Notes under the pieces: generated by a model
The model's input: only the letters and a program-made list of their open reading frames with translations
What the model was told of the DNA's origin: nothing
Databases searched by the model: none
Position numbers and translations under genes: made by a program
Assembly: GCA_008921705.1 (NCBI GenBank)
Contig: VFFE01006615.1
Span: 98,126 to 162,125, forward strand
DNA: 64,000 nucleotides
Origin: Burhinus oedicnemus
Lineage: Eukaryota > Chordata > Aves > Charadriiformes > Burhinidae
Reading direction: 5' to 3'
Shown: one piece after another, positions 55,608-64,000 of the stretch
Position numbering within the stretch: the stretch's first letter is position 1
Layout: the number at the start of each line of letters is the position of its first letter

Positions 55608-56325
55608 TATCCTGGTTTGAGGTAAAACAGGACCAATTTTGTTCAGTAACTTCACTTTTTTAGCTAGGCCTCTTCTAACTGCTGAAATTACCAGCATGTT
55701 GTGCAGAAACTGGTCGCTCCCAGAGTGATCAGACCCATGTTTATAGTGGATGCCAAGGAATGGGATGCAGAGAGGCTCCTGCTTATCCTTATTGCTCTAA
55801 CACCTAAGGGCAGCCAACTTTGGTATCTGCCCCATGGGAGGGTGGGAAGCGGAAAAGCGTAGAGGGGTCACCCCTGCCGGGAGGAGCGGACAGGACAGGT
55901 GACCCAAACCTGACCAACAGGGTATTCCATCCCATCTGCCTCCTGCTCAGTAGAAAAGCTGAGGGATCAAAGGGTCAGTCTCTTTCTTCAATGGCCGGCG
56001 TCTCAGGAGGACTCTGTCTGTTCATCTGCCTTTGATCCCGATCTTGAATCCAGATGCGGAATCCAGTTTCCGTCCATCACTGAGTCCAGTCTGGGACTTC
56101 CCCAGTGCCTGCTGGTGATGTGATCATTATCCTGGGAGCTTGATACGGTTTTGTACATATTTAATTATTTTCTTTTCATTCTTTTATTATTAATATTTCA
56201 TTGAAGTAGCTTAGTTCCTTCTAAACTCATAAGTCTATTTCTCTCTATCCCTCCTCTCTTTGAAAAGAGAGGTGGGGGAGAGCATCTCGTCTGCCTTGGT
56301 GGCCAGTCTGGCCCAAATCTTGACA
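55608..56325 (+). mobile_element. Solo LTR, copy 4 of the recurrent family
   Basis: 718 bp, TATCCTGGTTTGAGG (first TG decayed to TA) ... AATCTTGACA. The flanks CATGT (55603-55607) and CATAA (56326-56330) share three of five bases, a decayed duplication. The TATA is TACATAT. The hairpin (about 56238-56283) uses different stem sequence from copies 1-3 but still pairs. Solo LTR. Confidence 0.92.
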
Positions 56326-59300
56326 CATAAATCTTCCTTAATATTCCTGAAGAGCCGCTGCTGAGATACCTTAACTCATACTAGCAAAAGTCTGTTTAAC
56401 CTTTGCTGAAGTGACTTAAATACAGGTCTCGCTCTCACTGAGGGATGAGGTAACTCCACAAATTCCATAATTTAGTAGGAATTCGTCAGGAAATTTCTCA
56501 TTTAAGCATGTTCCTCATCCACTAAATAACAGGAGACATTCTTTATAAAATAGTTCATTCTTCACATGTTGATGTCTGAACTGATCATTTGTTCCATAAT
56601 CACTTTCATTTTCAGGATTGATGTATATCTGTGTACGATACGTAAAGACTAAATATTTTTAATGATAATTTACAAATCTGCAACACCTCCTAGCCAAAGA
56701 CAATTACACACTTTGGTAATCTACACTCATAATTAGTTCTTTTTGCCCATCCCTTAGTGGCAGATGTGAAGATATTCAGGAACAGGCTGTCACTTTGTTA
56801 CCCCTGCAGTGCATGTTAGTACAGCAAGAGAGAAACATTTCTATTTCCAGTTGCAAAAAAAGGGGAAAAGCAAGAGGCGGTGAATTTATGGTAGACAGAT
56901 TTGGCGTTTCACCCCAGACAGTTCCAGAGGGATTTCCCAGAGCCAAGGAGAGACTTCAGTGGGGAAAGCCTGACTCCTTGACATCGGTAGGGATTGTGGT
57001 ACTGATTTTCAGCTGGCTGAGTTTGCACAGACTATACTTCAGGTTGTGAGCAAAAAAACTCTTCTTCCTGCTCAAACGACTGCCCTGTGCTTGCACTTCC
57101 AAAAACCTGCGCTCAGCTGTGCATCTCCGCTCCCTGCTAAGATCAGGGCAGGATCGGCACTGGGGCTACAGAAGGTGCTGTTTGATGCCTTGGGTTTGGA
57201 GGTGGTTAATGACCACTAATCTTTCTGAGCGACAGCCTTTGCTCACAGAGTGGGGCAGGAACCTAGGGATGAAACATCTGTGCTCTGAGAAAGGGCCTGG
57301 CTTAACGCACTTTTCCCTTTTGCCGACGCATGAATGCGCACTGCGGTATGCAAGATACCTCAAGTTCAGACATCCGGTGCTCTGTGCAACTCCAGGCATG
57401 TTCAACACCTTCCCTTAAGTAATAGTCAATTCCTGGAAGGCGTAAATACTGTTTGGAGCAGACCTGAAGGGTGAGAGAGGCGTCTCTTTGGCACTAAGAT
57501 GCATTTTTAGTCTGTAGGTCTGAACTGTCGGTGAGCACGGACTGTCCCAGCAGGGAAGCAGCCGGGGAGGCAGCACGTGCATGTGTCTGCCGGCCCACAG
57601 CATGAAAAATCATTTGTGGCTTCATTGGCACTTTCTTAAAAAGAATAGTTTTGTGGCTGTTTGGGACAAACCCCCAAAAAATTGTCAAATCCAAAGGAAA
57701 CGTTTCAAGTCACTCAGTGCTTTGAACTGCGGAAATGTTTCAATGAAGCTTTTTTCCTTTTTGTAAAATGAAGAAAATATAGAAGTGACGGTCTATTTCA
57801 AACGTTAAATATCTCTTTCATACAGGGAAAAATTAGAAAACGATTATCCTGTCTTTTCAGTTCCCTCTGCTCTTTCTTTCCATTGAAACTTCAAACACCC
57901 TGCAGGCTCTTTACTCATTCATAAACCCAGGAAAGTGTCACTAATTTAAGAAGCAAACTTACCAAGGAAATGCAAGAGGAGCATTCGCGCGCTTGATAAC
58001 CCAGTATCTCGCAGTCAATTCTCATTACCAAGGGACTATTCTTGTTTACCAATATCATTGAAGAAGATTTGGTAAATGTGATTTGGAAGCTATCCAGCCT
58101 GGCATGGAATGGAAACACACATCCCCTCGCAATCAGTGCTGTCTACTGCAAAGTAACGCTGCCGTTTCGGTACCACGGCCTCGTACGAAAGCACTGATAG
58201 GCAGTGCAATAATAGCACTTTGAAAACGGTAAGTGGCACATTAAACTCTGCTCCAGTTCCTTAGCTCCCAGCGATAACAAGCATTCACCAACAAATATTA
58301 GTTATACAGATGCAGCGCAACATGTGCCAGGAAATTATAGACAGAAAAATCAATCTCCTCAAACGATGCGAATGCAGCACTAACACGAGCTCTAAAAGCC
58401 AGAACTTCTGGTTTTGTGCCTGAAATGTCCTGGCAGAAGATAAAGATCTTATCACTTGCTGAAATGAGAAGTGCAACTTTTTAAGAACGTATTTCTGAAC
58501 ACATGGAAGAAATGCCAGCGTTCATTTTTGGATGAAGGAATTCAGTATTACCTATTCTGTATCTGAAAATTTACAGCAGATGGACATATTCTGTGTTAAA
58601 GCAGATGTGATACTTCACTAATTTGTGACTGGTAAATTCAGAGTATCGCCCTTATTGATAATGTTTGTAAAGCGTATACTTAATGCAAGGTGAATAAAAG
58701 AAAAATTTCAAGCCTTCCTGGACTCTACTGAATGGCTCAGTAAACTTCTTCTGAATTTATAATTTGCTGCTGCTTTTCAAAATGCTGTACACAAGAGAGA
58801 GGGGGAGAGACTCAGAGGGATAGTTAGCAAGTGGAATGGGTTATTGGGGAAGATGATTGAAGAATCTCGTTGTGCTGAAGTTTTACTGACATTTCTTTCT
58901 ACGGAAGGCAGCCTGCCATCTCAGCATTTCTTCTCCTATTCTTGAAGTGTCTTATCTTCTCAGCCATGTGTTCATATGCTGTGTTAATGAGCATGATATA
59001 TAATACATTTCACATAGAGCCAATGCAAGCCTGATTTACAAAGGATGGGGTGAAAACCTGCCTTGGCAATGGGATGTGAATCCTAATGTAGCAGAATTTT
59101 CTGCAAATGCTATACAGTTGTAAATAACGGAAGAGGGATAAGAATAGACAAGTCAAACCAATACCTGAGAGGCATCTTAATTGCCTCACTTGGTACAAAC
59201 AAGTAGCAACACATGTTGCTTCTCGTGAGCTCAGCTCAGCAGATATTTTAATGTTTTTGGCCCAATTTGTATGACCTACAGTAGTTATGGGTTATTGTTC

Positions 59301-59435
59301 TATCAGTCAACCTGCCCATCTGAGTTGCGCTCATGCAAAAGGAAAAGTTAGTCCCATCTCACTGGGATCTGTTTAGATACATCTGAAACATTTTTTAGAT
59401 GTTCTGAGCTGGTTGTGTTGTAAGGTCTACGGAAA
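56326..59435. other. No gene recognised; best enhancer candidate inside
   Basis: Nothing coding was recognised (longest frame 99 codons at 57119-57418). The block 57880-58480 is listed separately. Confidence 0.5.
57880..58480. promoter_or_regulatory. Candidate conserved non-coding element
   Basis: Repeat-free and balanced in composition, with an unusually high number of retained CpGs for this window: ATTCGCGCGCTTGATAAC near 57984, TTTCGGTACCACGGCCTCG near 58166, GCAGCGCAAC near 58312, AAACGATGCGAATGC near 58360. It also has ATTA/TAAT cores. CpG retention in otherwise CpG-poor DNA suggests constraint or low methylation. Confidence 0.35.
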
Positions 59436-60326
59436 AGTTTGATGATACCAAACTGAGTGGGGAAGCGGACACTTGGGAAGGGAGAGCAGCCCTACAGGAA
59501 GATCTGGGTAGGCTGGAAGAGTGGGCTAAAAAGAACCTTATGAAGTTCAACCAGGAAAAGTGTAAGGTCTTGCACCTGGGAAAACATAATCCAAGAGTGC
59601 GGCACAGGCTGAGATCTACCTGGCTGGGGAGCAGCTCTGTGGAAAGGGACCTGCGGGGTCCTGGTGGACAGTAAGATCAATATGAGTGAACAGTGTGCTG
59701 CTGCGGCAAAGAGAGCCAACAGGATGTTGGGCTGCATCAACAAGGCCATCACCAGCAGAGATAAAAAAGCCTTTATCCCACTTTACTCAGCATGTGTCAG
59801 GTCACACCTGGAATACCGTGTTCAGTTTTGGTCCCTGCTATACGAAAAAGATGTGGGCAGGCTGCAGACCGTCCAGAGAAGGGCCACCAAGATGATCCAA
59901 GGACTGGGAAGCCTGCCATATGAGGAAAGGCCAAGAGACCTGGCTTTGTTCAGTCTTGAGAAAAAAAGGTTTAGAGGAGACCTTGTCCCCATGTTCCAGT
60001 ATTTAAAGGGTGGCTACAAAGAACATGGAGACTTCCGTTTTACAAGGAATCACATGGAAAAGACAAAGGGTGATGGATACAAGTTACTCCTGGGAAGATT
60101 TTGATTGGACACAAGAGGAAAATTTTTCACAATGAGAACAACCAGCCATTGGAACAATGTCCCCAGGGAAAGGGTGGCTTCCCCAACATCGGACACTTTT
60201 AAGATTCAGCTGGACAGAGTGCTGGGCCATCTTGTCTAGACCATGTTTTTTCCAAGAATGGTTGGACCAGACAATCCTTGAGGTCCCTTCCAACCTGCTG
60301 TTCTATGGTTCTGTGATTCTATGATT
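59436..60326 (+). mobile_element. CR1 LINE, older subfamily, ORF2 C-terminal half
   Basis: It starts right after the RT active site (AAGTTTGATGATACCAAACT) and runs through KFNQEKCKVLHLG- and AKRANRMLGCINKAI-like coding. It ends GGTCCCTTCCAACCTGCTGT then TTCTATGG, TTCTGTGA, TTCTATGATT. Base differences from the other copies place it in another CR1 subfamily. Confidence 0.92.
59664..60104 (+). pseudogene. CR1 ORF2 C-terminal fragment, premature stop
   Basis: A 146-codon open frame covering the region after RT, with segments MSEQCAAAAKRANRMLGCIN, VQRRATKMIQGLGSL and LALFSLEKKRFRGDL. The frame ends at TGA 60102-60104, ~40 codons short of the normal CR1 end. A frameshift upstream (near 59655, CTGCGGGGTCCTGGTGG) separates it from the preceding coding part. 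No catalytic domain; not functional. Confidence 0.85.
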
Positions 60327-60463
60327 GAAAATTAGTCTTCCCTGAGCGGATCAGAGAAAGGGGTATCGAGGTATATTCAGACCCAGCGCAGGTCTTTAGA
60401 TCCTGTTGGGGGCAAATGGATTTCCTTCCTCCTATTTCTCCATACCAGTCTGGCATGACTTTG

Positions 60464-60540
60464 TAGCTGACCTTGCTTTGAGCAGGAGGTTGGGCTACAG
60501 ACCTCCTGGATCCCTTCTAGCCTTAATTAACCTGTGATCC
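60464..60540 (+). mobile_element. Old CR1 3'-end fragment
   Basis: TAGCTGACCTTGCTTTGAGC, AGGAGGTTGGGCTACAGACC and CTTCTAGCCTTAATTAACCT fit the CR1 3' end GACCTTGCTTTGAGCAGGG...GTTGGACTAGATGACC...TTCCAACCT, with many substitutions. It lies ~140 bp after the previous CR1. Confidence 0.65.
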
Positions 60541-61521
60541 TACTATCATTTATAGACACTATGATCTCCCACCTACATTTCATAGTGCAGGAAACGGTAT
60601 TTTCCCTGAGGAGTAATGGGTTTGAAATCTAGTACAAAACACCACACTAAAGCAAGTTTTCAGGACTCCAGGCCTTTGCTGCTGTTTCATCACAGTGGGT
60701 AGTCCTCTTTTAGGAAACAAGCTCTCAATTTCATTAGGGTTTACTGAAGTAGAGATGAAAACAAATGACAGCCATTCAAAGCTGAAATGCTCCTGCTTGC
60801 TATGATTCAGTCAACTGCTCCTATGACAAAGTGCTGTCTAGATACTCAGGCAACAACAAGGACTTCATTTTTCTGAGAATTGTCCTTAGAAGCACACAGG
60901 CCAAGTTTTTCATCAACATAAGCCTAAGCTCTTCATGTAAGACTCATCTCTGCTGCAGAATGGGATGGCACTTAGGGAGACGTAGGGCACTCCTTTCAAG
61001 GTTGTTGCAATGCAAGGTCCCTAAATTTAGAGCATGAATAGATGTGCCTTGATACTGATGTTTACTAAGCATCCACTGTCTCCCAGGGGCAGCTTTTCTA
61101 GGAAGGAAAAAGCTCAGAATTATACAAAGTCAGAGTTCAGTGTCTGAATCAAAAAAAATAAGTGGGTGCGATTCAGCTGGATTGGTACAAAACTAAAAGT
61201 TAAGTTCGTTTAGTTTGGGATTTACTTTCGTATTTTCTTCACTTGTAATTGAATATTTTGCCTCACTTTCAGGTTTTAAAGTATTTCAGAAAAGCCTTTT
61301 CAGCTAGAGGCCAACTGAAAAAAAAGCATTTTTTTTAGAAAGGCGGAGTCAAAACATTCTTCTTCTACAAGAATTAGGTAGATGTTTCCAAAATGTTTCC
61401 ATTTCAAGTTTGTATAACACACTGCATAAGTTTATTTATTTATTAATTGAAAGAAATGACCTGATTTAATTAAATTTAGAGAATAATTTTGGTCCCTTTG
61501 GAGGTCCATTTTTTCTTGATC

Positions 61522-61574
61522 TTTTTTTAAAAAAAAAAAAAAAAAACAAACCAAAAAAAACCCCAACAAAAAAA
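61522..61574 (+). repeat. Low-complexity A-rich tract
   Basis: A run of T followed by 18 A, then A/C-rich sequence. No adjacent retroposon body was recognised. Confidence 0.9.
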
Positions 61575-63705
61575 CGCTCACACCCTCCATTCAGTTATAG
61601 CCAGGAAGAGTTTAACCAGATCTGCTGAAAACTCTGTTGTAAAGACCTTGTCAAGTCATCTTGTCTCACTAACTGAAAAACCTTGTATAAAAATAGCCCA
61701 GACTCCTTAGAGCACCTTCAAAACGTCGCCTTTGTAGACAAAGGCTGATCCATTGCAACCTCTTATGGATCTCTTACATAAAACCAATTTGTGTCTTAGT
61801 TTAATGAGACAGAAGATTTGATAAAGTAGAAGAAACTCCTACCTAGGTGTATGAACTTCCTTCCTACACTTACCAGGAAGGAAATTACCATCTTCCATAT
61901 GAAAGATGCTTTCAACAGAAAAAGAGATAATAAAAATCAGTTTCTCCAACTTATGAAAGCCACTAGAGCTTGCTGTATTATATACCATCCCCTTCACTCT
62001 AGATAAGGTTTTTAATGTAATTTTTCTTTTATTTACATGCACATTAAACTTTTCTTAGGATTGAGGAGAGTTTCTTTTAATGCTCTTTCTTGCCACATCA
62101 TCTGCAGAGCTCTGTACTGGTAAGCACTTGTTAAAGCAATCTTCTCCCACACGTAATCCAGCAATAAACTGCTAGAGAATGAGATGGTAAATCTTAATGC
62201 GTTCTGAAAGAAATGGTGCTGTTGTAGGACAAGGGGAATTAAAAATAATTAAAAAAAGAAAAAGAAAAAAGAAATGAAAGGGAGGGGAAAAAGGGAATGA
62301 TATGACCTGTTGTTTAACCATTGTTTGTATTAGTAACTGACATGTACCTAGGTCTCTCTTCATCCAGAAGGCTCACTATAATTCCATGCGGGGCTCAGCA
62401 ATATTTCCAAGTGAAGCTTAGAAAGAAGTTGTATCCTGATGCACTGGAGTGGGACACGCAGGATGAATAAACAACATTTTCTGTTTGCCTAATCTAACAT
62501 TAACCTCCAGTGCTGAAAACACACATCTTCATACCTTGAAATAGGGATCAAGCTATGGGCAACAGCTGTCAGAAGAAATTTCTTCTGATTTAAGGGACCA
62601 TTTATCTCAGAATCCAGTGTAAAATGCAGCTCTTCTGTGAAGATGGAGCACAGTGTCTGTGACCTGAAAAACAAGATTCCCAGTTCAGTTTCCATGTGCA
62701 TCTTTGGAACGATGGAGCAACATATTTGCCACAGAAACACAAACTACGCAGCTGAGGATCCTGAGCTCGGATTTACCGAAGAGGAAACAAACCAAGCACA
62801 GATCATATTTCTTGCTACAGAAATCCATGACCTCATCAGTTAATTTCTTGCTGGCACCAAGTTTTAAGCATGAAAGTATGGTCCTGACAGATCCCTCTGT
62901 AAGTACCAGAGCCAGCTGAAGTGCCCTCGTTCCGCTGGAAAGCATCTCTGGAAATCATGTATTTGATAAGAAGCACAGAGAGAGAGATCAGCTTCAGCCA
63001 ACTGACTGGTGCATCTTCCTCAATTTTCAAAATGTTGTGATGAATATTTCTGCTTTTACAATTTTAATTCAGAAAAACAGGGAAAAGGGTAAAAGCAATT
63101 AGATTCCTCTAAAAAAGTGATTAGATTCCTCTCCATTGTCTCTCTTTCTGGACACACCATTTTCAAGTACCTACCAACTAAAACAAACCAGTCCGAGTTG
63201 CAACAGAAAATAAAACTGATTAAACTGTTACAAGAAGTCTGCTTCTTTCCTTCCTCTGCTTTGAAGAATCATCCAGGCAACATTACTCTACATGTGGCGC
63301 GTTGACAGGAATCAGGCTCATCGTGCATTGTCTTGTAAATCTGTTCCTTAATAAGACAGCAAATATCAACTCCTTGAGGGAAAAGTTTTTGGTAATTTCT
63401 AATCAGACCATTTTTCCAGAAGAGTTGGAGATCCAAAGGCAAAACCTCTCTTTTCTCCAGCATCCTGGTTCTTTAATCATTTGCACTCTTCTTAACCAAC
63501 CTGATCAGTGCATAGTTACTGAGTAGCACAACTAGAGTTGATCATGGAGAAGCAATCAGGCGGGGTTGGATTGATTTCATCTACATTTAAGGAACCGCAG
63601 TTTTTCTCCCTACAACCTGGTCACCCCTTTTAGAGTGCACAGAGACAAAAAGGTGCATTTGGGAAGTGATTCAAGTGACATGTTTTGAATGTCTATGTTA
63701 GGATG

Positions 63706-63764
63706 CTCCAAACTCCATTGCTAAGGTTGACTGTCTCTCTGTGGACTGTCAAGGGAGTTTGGAG
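63706..63764. repeat. Nested inverted repeat, 59-nt hairpin
   Basis: Outer arms CTCCAAACTCC (63706-63716) and GGAGTTTGGAG (63754-63764) are perfect complements. Inner arms TTGACTGTC (63727-63735) and GACTGTCAA (63744-63752) pair with one mismatch. The left side has a 10-nt bulge between the arms. Confidence 0.75.
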
Positions 63765-64000
63765 TCATCAGCTTAGGTGCCAGTGTCTACACTGAATCCC
63801 ACAACAAGTGATCTGCCCAAAGCCTTGGGGCTGAGATTACAGAACCACTGCAAAAGGGCAAGTTGTCCAAAAGTCCTGCTCCAAAGACCTCTGTGCTAGC
63901 CCAGAATCCCGTCCCACCGCCGGGACTCCGATCTCTAAATTCAAGCAAGAGGTTTTCCATTGCTCTGGAAAATGTCAGTTGGTTGCATTTGTATTTACGA

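Larger units (their letters stand above)
60541..64000. other. No gene recognised
   Basis: AT-rich sequence with an A-rich run (61529-61574), a G/A-rich tract (62246-62296), a direct repeat of ATTAGATTCCTCT (63100 and 63120) and a hairpin (63706-63764). Short frames only. Confidence 0.5.

Overview
This window is vertebrate, almost certainly avian, non-coding nuclear DNA. The bird signature is a dozen 5'-truncated CR1 LINE copies, many still ending in the ATTCTATG octamer repeats of avian CR1, together with several bird-type endogenous-retrovirus (ERV) LTRs. I cannot name the order or species. I find no intact, recognisable host protein gene, rRNA or functional tRNA gene. The non-repeat DNA looks like intergenic or long-intron sequence: AT-rich, with short chance open frames. 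It contains several AT-rich, homeodomain-site-rich blocks that could be conserved non-coding enhancers.

Layout. Position 1-95 is an antisense piece of an LTR family that recurs in the + orientation at 4367-5100, 45099-45822, 48762-49492 and 55608-56325. All four + copies are solo LTRs. At 3417-3950 lies a different, minus-strand ERV LTR. At 9641-11029 an ERVL-like LTR is split by another LTR (9888-10682, minus), and the insertion is flanked by a perfect 5-bp ATAGT duplication. CR1 copies lie at about 15969, 17061, 17096, 25781, 26953, 32190-36014 (a three-level nest), 37472, 42170, 47254, 48328 (split by an LTR), 52492, 59436 and 60464. MIR-like ancient SINE fragments are at about 15570 and 30870.

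The most unusual object is at 48762-49547. The LTR copy there is followed by a 7-nt spacer, an 18-nt tRNA-Lys primer-binding sequence, and then about 25-28 nt more that continue as the complement of tRNA-Lys(CUU) up to the anticodon loop, where host CR1 sequence resumes. The base opposite tRNA position 58 (normally 1-methyladenosine) is an A instead of the expected T. That is the kind of misreading a reverse transcriptase makes at m1A. I read this as a genomic fossil of a retroviral reverse-transcription intermediate in which plus-strand synthesis ran through the m1A58 stop into the primer tRNA and the product was then integrated.

The elements do not form an operon or pathway. The relations between them are historical: insertions into insertions, LTR-LTR recombination leaving solo LTRs, and a small 19-bp tandem expansion seeded inside a CR1. 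One minus-strand open frame (14953-15147) has a protein-like, charged composition and might be a terminal exon, but I do not recognise it.
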